The notes beneath the pieces were generated by a model, which had not been told where the DNA came from, did no database searches, and worked only from the letters and a program-made list of their open reading frames with translations. Source: Gammaproteobacteria bacterium (GTDB lineage: Bacteria; Pseudomonadota; Gammaproteobacteria; UBA6429; Thiohalophilaceae). From it: 64,000 bases of DNA. The position numbers and the translations under genes were made by a program. This document shows positions 17,589-27,437 of the stretch, in pieces. The number at the start of each line of letters is the position of its first letter. Position 1 is the stretch's first letter. The DNA is taken from NCBI GenBank assembly GCA_016125505.1, contig WGLP01000002.1:620001-684000 (forward strand), in the 5' to 3' direction.

Positions 17589-17622
17589 GGAGTCGTTAAG
17601 AGCAATGCGAACTTTTTGTTAA

Positions 17623-19230
17623 TTAAATCGGATTGGAGATGGTGCCACTCACGATCTGATTCAGGGCGATTAATTGGTCAAGCGGGGCACCACCGAGATT
17701 CGCTGCCGGGAAGAGGCTGCTGAAGTTGCCTTGTTCACCGTGCAGGGCCAGGTAATTGAGCAGTACCGTGTAGACCAGCGAGGTGACGTTATTCGCGGCT
17801 ACGATCGGATCGCCGCTGGCAGTACGGGCTGAGGTATTCACGTCGCCGCTGGTTTTGAAATTACCGAGCTGATTGGTACCCGCCACGGGTTGGCTGCTCG
17901 GGTTATAGACCAGCGCCATGGAGCAGGCCGTGGAGGAATTATCACCGGTCCATACACCTTTGCCACCCGGCACAGTAATGCCGAATCGGGTGACACCGCT
18001 GTTATCGATCATGCCATTGCTGAATAGCGAGCCATCGCTGAACACGTAGATCATCAGGGGGACACCCTTGATAGCAGCGTATTCCAGGCAGGCACCGATA
18101 CAAATCCCGGCACGCAGGTCGCGCAATTCACCAGTGGTCCGATCGCCAGTGTGATAGTCAAAGCCGCCCATGGTGATGGTGCCGGCACCGGCAAAACCAT
18201 TGACCACGAGCTTCATCACAGAAGCCGTCTTCAAGAACTCCGAGTCTGAGGAGACGCCACCTGCAGAGGCGAAGATGTTGGTGATGTCAGTATCCGCCAG
18301 GGGATTGACCGCATCCGGACCGGAGACCTTGTCCACGTTGTCGGCGGCACCCAGGTACCCGCAGTTGAGCAGATTGCGTGTTGTTGCGTCGAGCCCCATC
18401 CGGCCAACATTGGTGTTGTCACCGATTTGGGCATGACTGATGCGTATAGACGATTCCATCACATTGATGGCTTCGGACTGACTCAGGATGGCGGTCAGGT
18501 TGCCGGTATCCACCAGACCAGAAGCATCACTGGGCCGGGAGATCTTGGTGGGGCGCAGGGTTAAATCGATAAGTCCGGCCGGCGCCATGGAGTTGCCGCC
18601 GGAATCGGAAGCGACGGAACCGATCAAACCGAGCAGACTGCCTTTGGCACCAATTTGGGCAATCCCGTACATGGGGTTATGCGGGTTGTTGCTGGTGTCG
18701 TTGTCTGAGCGGGCGGGGATCACAAACCCGTTAATTTTACCTGCCGCACTATTGATCCGGCTCTTGATGCCGGCCAACAGGGCACTGTCCGTATGGAACA
18801 ACAGGCCCAGGCTGTTATCGATAAATGCACCGGTACCATCGGGTACCCGATTGCCGGGGATACCCATCTTGCTGTAACCCTGGGTACTCAGGGGATCGTT
18901 TTGACCACCAGGTCCGCCCACCATGACGTTAGAGCCAGCCAGGTTGGCACCACCCGCGAGGTCGAAGGCAATAAACGGAATCTTTCCGGCGCCCTGAAAA
19001 CCGACCGTACAACCCGAATCAGTCGACAGGGTGATGATGTCCGAACTCAGATTCGATGCCGCCTGTGCATTTTGCGATAACAACAGATTCAACAGTGCGC
19101 TGCCACCGGTAACCATGGCGGAGCCGCCTATAAAGCCCTGGCGAATAAACTCGCGGCGGGTCACCGGACGTGGGTGATCCGGATGACGCAGGGGTTCGTC
19201 GGGTGACAGCGGTCTACGTTTTTTTGCCAT
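17623..19230 (-). CDS. Tat-exported protein, DUF1501-like, 535 aa
   Basis: It has a twin-arginine signal (TRREFIRQGFIGGSAM, residues 24-39) with the hydrophobic stretch and NAQAAS cleavage region after it, so it should be exported folded by the Tat system. The mature protein is Gly/Ser/Asn rich, like DUF1501-type secreted proteins, with motifs such as IAFDLAGGANLAGSN and GGFDYHTGDRTTGELRD. The last one resembles the alkaline-phosphatase-like fold ends of DUF1501, but metal ligands cannot be assigned with certainty. It is the third gene of a minus-strand operon after two CxxCH proteins, about 20 bases after the LamG lipoprotein. The terminator at 17559 closes the operon. Confidence 0.75.
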   Translation of the reverse strand: MAKKRRPLSPDEPLRHPDHPRPVTRREFIRQGFIGGSAMVTGGSALLNLLLSQNAQAASNLSSDIITLSTDSGCTVGFQGAGKIPFIAFDLAGGANLAGSNVMVGGPGGQNDPLSTQGYSKMGIPGNRVPDGTGAFIDNSLGLLFHTDSALLAGIKSRINSAAGKINGFVIPARSDNDTSNNPHNPMYGIAQIGAKGSLLGLIGSVASDSGGNSMAPAGLIDLTLRPTKISRPSDASGLVDTGNLTAILSQSEAINVMESSIRISHAQIGDNTNVGRMGLDATTRNLLNCGYLGAADNVDKVSGPDAVNPLADTDITNIFASAGGVSSDSEFLKTASVMKLVVNGFAGAGTITMGGFDYHTGDRTTGELRDLRAGICIGACLEYAAIKGVPLMIYVFSDGSLFSNGMIDNSGVTRFGITVPGGKGVWTGDNSSTACSMALVYNPSSQPVAGTNQLGNFKTSGDVNTSARTASGDPIVAANNVTSLVYTVLLNYLALHGEQGNFSSLFPAANLGGAPLDQLIALNQIVSGTISNPI

Positions 19231-19253
19231 TGTTATTACCTCGGATTGAAATC

Positions 19254-22031
19254 TTAATTCAGCAACATCGGCGATGAAGACATGGCCGCTGCACAGGTTG
19301 CCTTGACGATCTTCTTGGTGCGATCTGCACTACAAGCACCGCTACAGGCGGGACTTGAGCTTGAATACAGGCTGGACATCAGGCTGGCCAGTTCACCATG
19401 GACGGTGGTTGTATCCGGCATGGTGGTCAGGTCAGTTGCGCCTGAATCGACATTCAGCACGTGTTGCAGCAAGGGGTTGATGATCTTGTCCTGCTCTGTG
19501 GATGAACTGAGATCCATACCGCCACTCAAGTTAGCACCGGAGAAATAGGTGCTGGCACTCCCGCTGTCCACCAACTGGTCACAGTAGGTGATTGCCAGCT
19601 GGGTAATCGCCATTTGTTGTGCCGACACGAAACTTTTCACCCCGGGAGAGGAAGGCAGGGCCTGGATGACATCGGTATAGGTGCCATCATTCGCGTCGCC
19701 AAGCGAGCTGTCGTTATTAATGGCGGCATTGGTGCGAGGTATCCCTGTCAGGACAGACAGGGTGGCATTGATCTCTTCAAAGGTATGCATCAGGACATCC
19801 GGTTCTGTGGTGACATCAGCTGCCGGCAGATACGGTGTGGTCGGTGAGCTCTCGGCGAAGGGTGTTGCCGGGACAGCACTGCCAATCTTCTGGAAGGTCA
19901 GGAAGATCTGGTCTGGAGTCAGACCGGAACCGGCTGCGGGTTTCGGACCATTCTGCATGGCAATCACGGCACCGAGACCGGAGAGGGAAGCGCCGGTACC
20001 CTGGACATAGGTCGAGTCAACTTCATTGGCATCACCACAACCACCGTTCACGCACACGTCAAGATTGGCATAGGTCTGGCCACTTGGCGCCTCGACACCG
20101 TTGATGGCAACACGCATACCCTTAATCAAGATGGAGTTGGTGAAGTTAGCACTGGCATCATTGAGGTCCAGGAAGCGTGGCGCATTGAACAGGTAACTGT
20201 GGTTGTCGAATTGCGAAGCCTCCATCACGATGAAGCAGTACGGGCTGCCATCGCTGGCAGTACACTCAGCTCCGAGGTGTTGGCTGATGTTGAACAGCAG
20301 ATAGTACTTCTGGCCTACACCCACATCGTAGTTCTGTTTGACCTGTGTAGCTGTCAGGGCGCGGTCATGAATGGCCAGCAACCGAATGGTACCGAGCCAG
20401 GGGCGATCCAATGAAGTTTCATTGCCAAGCACAAACGCGAGATTCTGGTTCCAGCCTGTCAGCGTGCCGACCGGGGTCGGGTCAGGTGAACCGGCTGCCG
20501 CGCCAGCAACTGCGATGCCGTTTACGAAGATTTGCCGTCCGTTAACGGGATCATAGGTCAGGACAACATGTTGCAAGGTTGCCACCAGACTGTTATCCGG
20601 ACTGGCAAGTACAGGCTGACCTGTAGGATCAGTGGATGAACTGTAATTGTAACCTTCGTACTTTGTTGCATCCTGACCCAGGGTGAAGTTGCGGGTCATT
20701 GGGCCACCGCTGTAACTGACGATGTTTGCCATGTCTTGATTGATATTAGCGGGGACAACCCAGGCCTCGATGGAGTATTCACCTGACAGGCCAATCATCT
20801 TTGCCAGTTTGGAACTGGTGCTGGTGGAGGCCTGGGCCTTGGTGTTCTTGGTGTTGAACTGAATACCCCAGTTGCTCAGCCATTCATAGTCGACACCTTC
20901 CGTGCCTGCCAGCGTCAGGTTCATTGCCGGATCGACGCCACTCAGGTCAAGAATGGTATTGCCAGAACCCACCTTGAATTCGTACAGGGCGATCTGGCTG
21001 GCTTCGTAACGATTGCCGCCGCTGGCCTCGATACCATCGGTTGCCAGGTAAACGGCGCGGCTGGTCAGCTCGTTATCCAGCGGATTGCTACCGCCCATGC
21101 CCACGACTTGAGTTTTGAGCATATTGATCGCGGCGAGCATATCGTTGGCATCGTCCGCGCACTTGGTCCAGCAATTGTGGCCGTCGACAGCCAGGCGGGT
21201 ATAGAGGCGTGACAATTGGGGGTTGGAGAGGTTAATCAGAGGGACTGCCGCCGCTGTCTGATAGGACTTGTCGATATCGCCATTGCTGTTGTCATGAACT
21301 GTCGCACTGACTGAAACCGCGAATAAAGGTGAGATGGCCTGGTCGTTCTGCGGATGCTGCTCTGAATGACAGCCAAAGCAATGGGTGGAAACCAGCGAAT
21401 AGATACTGGTGGCTGAGCCATTTGTGTAATAAGCGCTTGGCGTGCTGCTTGGCAATGGAATGGAAGGTGAAGGTGCCGTATCGTTCGGTGCAACGAACTG
21501 GATTGTACGGCCGCCACCGCCCAGATTGGCAGTAGCCCATGCGGTGATCCAGTTCGTCAACTCGGCAGCACAAACACTGTTAGACCCATCCAGACAGATA
21601 TGACCACTGCCGGTGGAAAACTTGGTAACCAGGCGGGATTGATCCGGGCGGGACAGATTTACCAGGGAATTGTTGACGACGACGTTATAGGCTGAATTGA
21701 CATCGGCGTTGTTGGCAAAGAAGACGCCGCCGGAATCGTGGCCAGCCGAACCGTCATGACAGTTACCGCAATGTTGTGAGCTACGCAGGTTTTCCCAGAG
21801 ATTGACCTTGAACGCGTTGATATCCGCGGTGGCCGGGGCAGGACCTGTATATGTGGAGGTACCAGAACCCGTGCTAGGCGGATTTACGACTGAAGGGTTA
21901 GGGTTCTCGGTATTACTGGCGCCGCCACCGCAAGCATTGAGCACAATTGCACTGCTGAATGCCAGTGCAAGAAAGAGATGTCGCTTAATCCCCTGGCTCG
22001 TTCCGGTCTGATTGAGTATTTGTTGTTTCAT
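19254..22031 (-). CDS. LamG-domain diheme lipoprotein, 925 aa
   Basis: A lipoprotein-type N-terminus (ALAFSSAIVLNAC, Cys34) is followed by two c-type heme motifs, CGNCH (Cys88-His92) and CFGCH (Cys218-His222). Next is a LamG/concanavalin-like domain (about 340-560; KMIGLSGEYSIEAWVVP, WLGTIRLLAIHDRAL). A long C-terminal region is rich in Asn/Thr/Ser. The ATG at 22031 with GGAG eight bases upstream is better than the longer frame to 22091. It is likely an outer-membrane-anchored, surface or periplasmic cytochrome, perhaps binding a polymer or glycan through LamG. It is flanked by a single-CxxCH protein and the Tat protein. Confidence 0.78.
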   Translation of the reverse strand: MKQQILNQTGTSQGIKRHLFLALAFSSAIVLNACGGGASNTENPNPSVVNPPSTGSGTSTYTGPAPATADINAFKVNLWENLRSSQHCGNCHDGSAGHDSGGVFFANNADVNSAYNVVVNNSLVNLSRPDQSRLVTKFSTGSGHICLDGSNSVCAAELTNWITAWATANLGGGGRTIQFVAPNDTAPSPSIPLPSSTPSAYYTNGSATSIYSLVSTHCFGCHSEQHPQNDQAISPLFAVSVSATVHDNSNGDIDKSYQTAAAVPLINLSNPQLSRLYTRLAVDGHNCWTKCADDANDMLAAINMLKTQVVGMGGSNPLDNELTSRAVYLATDGIEASGGNRYEASQIALYEFKVGSGNTILDLSGVDPAMNLTLAGTEGVDYEWLSNWGIQFNTKNTKAQASTSTSSKLAKMIGLSGEYSIEAWVVPANINQDMANIVSYSGGPMTRNFTLGQDATKYEGYNYSSSTDPTGQPVLASPDNSLVATLQHVVLTYDPVNGRQIFVNGIAVAGAAAGSPDPTPVGTLTGWNQNLAFVLGNETSLDRPWLGTIRLLAIHDRALTATQVKQNYDVGVGQKYYLLFNISQHLGAECTASDGSPYCFIVMEASQFDNHSYLFNAPRFLDLNDASANFTNSILIKGMRVAINGVEAPSGQTYANLDVCVNGGCGDANEVDSTYVQGTGASLSGLGAVIAMQNGPKPAAGSGLTPDQIFLTFQKIGSAVPATPFAESSPTTPYLPAADVTTEPDVLMHTFEEINATLSVLTGIPRTNAAINNDSSLGDANDGTYTDVIQALPSSPGVKSFVSAQQMAITQLAITYCDQLVDSGSASTYFSGANLSGGMDLSSSTEQDKIINPLLQHVLNVDSGATDLTTMPDTTTVHGELASLMSSLYSSSSPACSGACSADRTKKIVKATCAAAMSSSPMLLN

Positions 22032-22091
22032 TTTAAGTTCTCCAGAAACCTGCTTTGCGATGTGCTGGTAAAAAGTCTGTATCCCGCTCAA

Positions 22092-23468
22092 TTAATTGCC
22101 ACTGCAACTGGCAGCGGATTCACTGAAGACCGTGAGCATGTTGAAGTTGCTGGCTTTGAAATCACCCGCAATATTTTCCAGGGTCGCTTCAGACGGGTCG
22201 TTAAAGCATACATGCCGGTATGTCTTGAGCACCTGGCAACGTGCGAATGCATGGGTGTTCGCCAGTTCATATCCCAGCTGTGCTGCGCTACCCAGACTGC
22301 TACCGGAATTGGAGCTGACGGTATGCGCCGGACTATTACCTGTATCATCGCCCCAGCCCCAACCTAATTTGGCATTCGGGCCAACGCGCCAGTAATTGAT
22401 CCAGCTGTCGTCTGTCGTGACATGACCATATGGGAAACTGTTGAAGTTTTGGAGGAATTTGGGCATGACCCGGGTACCGCTAAATGTTTTGCCGCTTAAC
22501 ACAAAGTCCGGGTTAGCACTGGTGGCATAGATCATGGATTGGGTATCAGGATCAAGGGTGTCGTCGAATACCACAGTGCCCCAATTGTAATAGGCAAAGG
22601 CGCCCATCATCCCGTCCATGCCGGCGTGACAACCGACGCAGTTATTTAAATAGATACTGCTGTCGCCGCCGGGACTGCGTGAAACATCCTGGTGTACATG
22701 ATCCGGTGCGCGCGTTACGTCTTTGATCTGTTCCAGGTCATTACACAAATAGTTCAGCATGGTGAAGCGGAACATGGCGCGGTTGGTACCGGCATAGAAA
22801 AAAGCCCGGGCGGAAGCGCGGGTTGTCAAAACACCGGCAACGGAAGCAAGCGGATGACCGGTCACTGCCGTTTGCGACTGTGCCTGGAGGACGGTGCGCA
22901 GGTTGAGATTCTGGTGCTCCATCTGGACGTAGTGGTTGTTATTACTGTTGGAATACGCCGGTGATACCCCGTTACCGGTGTAAATGATGTTGTCGTAGAG
23001 TGCCTTACGGAAATCAGTCCCGTCGCGAATCATGCCGATCAGGGTCGTGGCGGTATCGTTCAAGGGCGCAAATACGGTCTGGTCCTTGTTGGTCCAGGGG
23101 ATGACCATATTCTTGACTTTGATATTCAGAAAATTCGGGTTGTTGGGGTCTTCCATGGCCAGGAAGGCGGCGGCGAGTTGCCCCTTTGTGCCGACCGAAT
23201 TGGCGTTATTGATAGTATTTACCGCTGCTGTAGATAGACCGGTTGTACATGTCGCGGACGGGCTATTCCCGTCGTTGATACAGGTGGTCATCTGGGCCAG
23301 CATGGGGTTGGTCGGTGGTGTACCGGTGAGGCGCGAATAGATGCGATAGGCCTGCTCGCGGGCGCCTGCAAATGCGCTTGACTGCAGGCCCAGGGACATA
23401 CCCAAAGCGAGAGAAACCACTACGGCGGTTTTTGCGGGAGTGGTGCGAAGCATGGTTGCGATAGTCAT
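22092..23468 (-). CDS. Exported single-heme CxxCH protein, 458 aa
   Basis: A signal peptide (about 12-34; KTAVVVSLALGMSLGLQSSAFA) is followed by a mostly helical protein of about 425 residues and one heme c motif, CVGCH (Cys277-His281). Several conserved-looking His/Trp segments (GHVTTDDSWINYWRVGPN) surround it. I do not recognise a named family; similar proteins accompany DUF1501-type genes. It is the first gene of the operon and 60 bases upstream of the LamG lipoprotein. The promoter is presumably in the divergent region 23469-23782, which has a CRP-like palindrome. Confidence 0.72.
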   Translation of the reverse strand: MTIATMLRTTPAKTAVVVSLALGMSLGLQSSAFAGAREQAYRIYSRLTGTPPTNPMLAQMTTCINDGNSPSATCTTGLSTAAVNTINNANSVGTKGQLAAAFLAMEDPNNPNFLNIKVKNMVIPWTNKDQTVFAPLNDTATTLIGMIRDGTDFRKALYDNIIYTGNGVSPAYSNSNNNHYVQMEHQNLNLRTVLQAQSQTAVTGHPLASVAGVLTTRASARAFFYAGTNRAMFRFTMLNYLCNDLEQIKDVTRAPDHVHQDVSRSPGGDSSIYLNNCVGCHAGMDGMMGAFAYYNWGTVVFDDTLDPDTQSMIYATSANPDFVLSGKTFSGTRVMPKFLQNFNSFPYGHVTTDDSWINYWRVGPNAKLGWGWGDDTGNSPAHTVSSNSGSSLGSAAQLGYELANTHAFARCQVLKTYRHVCFNDPSEATLENIAGDFKASNFNMLTVFSESAASCSGN

Positions 23469-23782
23469 AGTATTGTCCCAAGGAGTTATTCTTAATGCTT
23501 ATGTACTGTGTACTTGTGCCCCAACGGTGTGATTGTTATCACAATCCATCACACAGCTTCCGTTCTGAACATAATCTAGTTTGAAACCAGATAAATTTTC
23601 ATGAATTTGCTCACAGAACGGTGATCACATCCTGTCCATAATGATTTCGTCGCATTGTTAGACTAAATAAACCCTGAGCATCGAACTTGTGACGGAGTTG
23701 GTGCTTTGATTGGGGATACTTGGTAGTTCGGCAACATGTACGACTACTGAGCAAAATAGCAAACAACTATAACGGGCCTGGC
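23469..23782. other. Divergent intergenic region, 314 bp
   Basis: This region separates the start of the CxxCH operon (minus) from that of the HzsA-like lipoprotein (plus). It contains the CRP-like palindrome at 23528-23543 and a second 8-base palindrome GTGATCAC at 23621-23628. The sequence is AT-rich near 23580-23680. I see no ORF or structural RNA in it. Confidence 0.7.
23528..23543. promoter_or_regulatory. CRP-like operator TGTGATTGTTATCACA
   Basis: The 16-base sequence matches the CRP/Vfr consensus TGTGA-N6-TCACA exactly in both arms. It lies about 60 bases upstream of the minus-strand operon and about 240 bases upstream of the plus-strand HzsA-like gene. It is in good position to regulate the former and possibly both. 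The FNR/ANR pattern (TTGAT-N4-ATCAA) is not matched. Confidence 0.7.
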
Positions 23783-26560
23783 ATGAATACACCTGAATCT
23801 GCGCACTGGATCACACAATTACGGCGTCTGGCGTTAGCCTGTTGCTGCTTGTCGCTTACTGCGTGTGGTGGCGGGGGGGCTGGTATAGGCGGCGGAAGCC
23901 AGGCGCCGGACCCGACTATTGCTGAAAAGCCCATTGCGTATGTGAAACGGCCGATACCAACGATGAATGGTGCCCCCGATTCCGGTGATTTGACCGATCC
24001 GGCGGCGTTTCATCCTGGTGCACATTTGATTGTCAAAATGACCCCGACACTGGGCGCGCCCGAGATCGACGTGACCAATGCCATAATTGGCGATACGGGC
24101 GATGTCCGTGATCCCTCTTTTTCCGATGACGGCACCAAACTCCTGTTTTCCCTGCACATGGAAGACAATAACGTCGATCCGCCTGAGACCTGGAACATCT
24201 ACGAATACGATTTGACCCAGCCGCTGGGTGCCAATAATCCGCATCGCGTCATGCCAGTGCAAAGCAATCCCGAGAATGGTGACGATATTGAACCGATATA
24301 TTTACCGGGCGGTCGGATTTTGTTTTCCTCGACACGGGCGGCCCGAGTAACAGGTATTGAAATTGACGAGGCGGTAGATACGGCAGGGTCGTCATTTCCA
24401 CCAACGATTGAAGCTCAGAACAGTAACAATCACGCCTTTAATCTTCATTCCATGGCGTCTGACGGTTCGGATATCAGACAGCTTAGCTTCAACATGAGCA
24501 ATGATCTGTATCCGACACTGATTCGATATCTCCCCGGTCTGGAAGGCCGTGTCCTGTTTTCCCGTTGGGAGCATTCACCCGGCCGTAACCAGATGAGCCT
24601 GTACACCGTCAAACCCGATGGGACGGATGTCCAGTACCTCTATGGCGCGCATAGCCATAATACCGGGACGAATAATGGCACGATCCAGTTCATCCAGCCG
24701 CGCGAGACAGGCGGCGGTGACGTGATGGCCCTGGCGATGCCGTTTACCGGAACGTTTGGTGGTGGCGATCCAACCCTGATTAACGTCAACCAGTATTCCG
24801 ATAATGTGGTGCCGGTCAATGCCAGTTCCGGACTCACAGGTCCTGCACAAAGTTCCACAAGTCAGGGCACTGTCGTCACCAACGCGGGTTTTTCACCTGC
24901 AGGCCGTTTCAGCTCTGTTGTCCCTTTGCTGGACGGCACCAACCGTGCCATGGTGAGTTACACCCTGTGTTATGCCAACGTTCTGGATACGGCGACCAAT
25001 ACTACGCAAACACTGCCCTGTAATGACAGCCGGGTGGACTTGAGTAACACGGCAACAACAACCGAGGCACCGCCGCGCTACGGCATATTTATCTACGATC
25101 AGGGTAATAATACGGTATTGCCGATTACACCCCCAGTTGCTAACTCCTATCTCACAGACATCGCGATCGTACAGGACAAAGTCCCCGCCACTAACCTTCA
25201 GTACACGGTTGATGAGTCACCTACCGCTGAGCAAATGGGTACGCTGGATATTCGCAGTGTCTATGATCTGGATGGTGCATTCGATTCATCTCTGTTGAGT
25301 TTTCCAAGCACCGCTGTACAGAATGCGTTTAATGCACTTTGTGCCAGTGTTCCTGATCAAACCGCCTGTGGCAGGCTCAAACTCCAATATATTGCCAACC
25401 CTGTTAATGCAACAGGTGATCCTGCCAGTAATCCGACATTGATCGTGCGCAAACCTCAATTCCTGCGAATTGTGAAAGGTGTTTATTTGCCGGATGATAC
25501 CGTTCGTGACTTTAAGACCTCCGCGTTTGGGATAAATCGCAGTCAATTAATGCGCCAGATCGTCGGCTATACCCCCATCGATCCGGACGGTTCCGTGCAT
25601 GTGAAGGTACCGGCAAACGTACCCTTGTCCATCAGCGTTGTGGATAAAAACGGTCGGCGTGTCGGCAATCGCCATGGTTTCTGGTTGACCATTCGTCAGG
25701 GTGCAACGATGTCTTGTAACGGATGCCATAATCCGAATTCTACAGCGCCCCATGGCCGGGTCGCCGGAGAGTTCCCCACGCTCAATACCGGCGCGGCGAC
25801 GGATGGTGCCGTATTTCCCGGGACGAATCCCGCGAATCCCTACGTAGTGAATGCGGGGGATAGCATGGCTTATTTGCGTAGTAATGGGCCTGTGGGCTCT
25901 AGCGGGCTGGATCCCATCAAGCCCACCGTTAACATGATATTTCAGGATGTCTGGACGGATCCGGGCCTGACAGGCCGGCCGCTCGATGCTGCTTATAGCT
26001 ATACCTACGCAGCACTCTCGACACATTCGCCGGCCAATAGCGCGTGCGGCACATGGAAAGAGACTTGTCGGGTAACCATTAATTACGAGGCGGATATCCA
26101 GCCATTATGGTCACTGACCCGTACTGCCGCCGATGGTGCAACGGATGTCACGTGCATCAATTGTCATAATGCTGCCGGTGCCGGTCTAACCCCACCCACC
26201 CAGCTGGATCTTACGAATAGCACATCCGATATCAATGCTGATTATTTTACATCCTATGAGGAGTTACTGAATCAGGATAATCAAGTGAATGCGGCAGGTG
26301 CGGATGTCCTGTCGGATCCGAACGATCCCAACTCGACTATCACGGTGAATCCGCCAATGTCGGCAGGTTCCGCGGCGAACAGCAGCGCATTCTTTGCTAA
26401 ATTCGCGAGCCCTTTCCCGGGACCGACGCAACATTGCACAGACAATGGTATGGGCACGTGTGTGCCGTGGCTGAGTGAGAGCGAGCTCAAGTTGTTGTCA
26501 GAATGGCTCGATGTTGGTGCCCAGTACTATAACAATCCCTTTTTGGCGCCATTGAATTAA
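23783..26560 (+). CDS. HzsA-like diheme beta-propeller lipoprotein, 925 aa
   Basis: It begins with an N-terminal lipoprotein signal (LALACCCLSLTACGG). A propeller-like region of TolB/PD40-type repeats follows (FSDDGTKLLFSLHMEDN, YLPGGRILFSSTRAARV). The C-terminal third has two heme motifs, CNGCH (Cys645-His649) and CINCH (Cys791-His795). This resembles proteins annotated as hydrazine synthase alpha-subunit-like, and a similar architecture is seen in many non-anammox bacteria. Hydrazine synthesis must not be inferred, because other subunits and anammox genes are absent. The ATG at 23783 is preferred over 23720. It is divergent from the CxxCH operon and may share the CRP-like control. Confidence 0.75.
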   Translation: MNTPESAHWITQLRRLALACCCLSLTACGGGGAGIGGGSQAPDPTIAEKPIAYVKRPIPTMNGAPDSGDLTDPAAFHPGAHLIVKMTPTLGAPEIDVTNAIIGDTGDVRDPSFSDDGTKLLFSLHMEDNNVDPPETWNIYEYDLTQPLGANNPHRVMPVQSNPENGDDIEPIYLPGGRILFSSTRAARVTGIEIDEAVDTAGSSFPPTIEAQNSNNHAFNLHSMASDGSDIRQLSFNMSNDLYPTLIRYLPGLEGRVLFSRWEHSPGRNQMSLYTVKPDGTDVQYLYGAHSHNTGTNNGTIQFIQPRETGGGDVMALAMPFTGTFGGGDPTLINVNQYSDNVVPVNASSGLTGPAQSSTSQGTVVTNAGFSPAGRFSSVVPLLDGTNRAMVSYTLCYANVLDTATNTTQTLPCNDSRVDLSNTATTTEAPPRYGIFIYDQGNNTVLPITPPVANSYLTDIAIVQDKVPATNLQYTVDESPTAEQMGTLDIRSVYDLDGAFDSSLLSFPSTAVQNAFNALCASVPDQTACGRLKLQYIANPVNATGDPASNPTLIVRKPQFLRIVKGVYLPDDTVRDFKTSAFGINRSQLMRQIVGYTPIDPDGSVHVKVPANVPLSISVVDKNGRRVGNRHGFWLTIRQGATMSCNGCHNPNSTAPHGRVAGEFPTLNTGAATDGAVFPGTNPANPYVVNAGDSMAYLRSNGPVGSSGLDPIKPTVNMIFQDVWTDPGLTGRPLDAAYSYTYAALSTHSPANSACGTWKETCRVTINYEADIQPLWSLTRTAADGATDVTCINCHNAAGAGLTPPTQLDLTNSTSDINADYFTSYEELLNQDNQVNAAGADVLSDPNDPNSTITVNPPMSAGSAANSSAFFAKFASPFPGPTQHCTDNGMGTCVPWLSESELKLLSEWLDVGAQYYNNPFLAPLN

Positions 26561-26699
26561 ATAATCGGCGGCAGCCTTGGGTGTAACTCTTTTCTGCCAT
26601 TTATCCACTGACTCCGAAAGCCATTGGCACCTTGCTTGTGCAAAGGGTAGAATTTGCCTGAAAAAATAATGGGTTGAATAATCAGGGCATCGCGATTTC

Positions 26700-27437
26700 A
26701 TGTACAAGCTTTTGTTGACAGTCTTTTTGCTGATGGTGTGCAACTTAAGTTTGGCAGCCAAGACGCAGGAAAATCGAGTGGAGGTCGTGGACCCCTATAT
26801 CGAACTGCATACAGGCCCCGGTCGAGGTTATCCAATCTTTTATGTGGCGGAACGCGGTGAGATAGTCGATATCCTGTATCGTCAGACGGACTGGTTCAAG
26901 GTTCGCACCGCGGATAAGAAAGAAGGTTGGGTCAGTACCAATCAACTGAGGATGACACTGGATCCTGCCGGCGAACGTCTGGCCATCAAGGAGTATGGCG
27001 ATAAGGATTTTCAGGCACGTAGATGGGAGTATGGTGCGGAGGTTGGTGATTTTAGCGGGGCGTCAGTTATCAGTTTCTACGGGACGTATCATTTTACAGA
27101 AAATATTTCGACTGAAATATTTTTGTCACAAGTGATCGGTTCTGCCTCCAGCAGTCTGCTTGCGGGAGTAGACCTCGTGGAAGAACCGTTTCCTGAATGG
27201 AGTGTGTCACCGTATTTTGCGTTGGGTACAGGTGTGATTCAAACTAAACCCAAGGCGACGTTGGCACAGCCGACGGATCGCACCGATCAGTTTGCGCACT
27301 ATGGAGTTGGTGTGCGTATGCATTTGACGAAACGTTTGTTGTTACGTGCGGGATATCGTCGCTATGTCATCTTTACCAGCCAGACACACAATGAGGATAT
27401 AAATGAATGGAAAGCGGGTTTCGGATTCTTTTTCTAA
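26700..27437 (+). CDS. SH3-domain exported beta-barrel-like protein, 245 aa
   Basis: A signal peptide (MYKLLLTVFLLMVCNLSLAA) is followed by a bacterial SH3 domain (about 28-85; YIELHTGPGRGYPIFYVAER, WFKVRTADKKEGWV) and a barrel-like C-terminal half ending GFGFFF, typical of an outer-membrane protein. The SH3 part may touch peptidoglycan. The gene overlaps the next by about 31 bases in another frame. It is the first of a plus-strand cluster of envelope genes. Confidence 0.75.
   Translation: MYKLLLTVFLLMVCNLSLAAKTQENRVEVVDPYIELHTGPGRGYPIFYVAERGEIVDILYRQTDWFKVRTADKKEGWVSTNQLRMTLDPAGERLAIKEYGDKDFQARRWEYGAEVGDFSGASVISFYGTYHFTENISTEIFLSQVIGSASSSLLAGVDLVEEPFPEWSVSPYFALGTGVIQTKPKATLAQPTDRTDQFAHYGVGVRMHLTKRLLLRAGYRRYVIFTSQTHNEDINEWKAGFGFFF

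Noticed and set aside
23783..26560. Calling the diheme lipoprotein a hydrazine synthase subunit
   Set aside because: Only the overall architecture resembles HzsA; no other anammox genes are visible and similar proteins occur widely in non-anammox bacteria.
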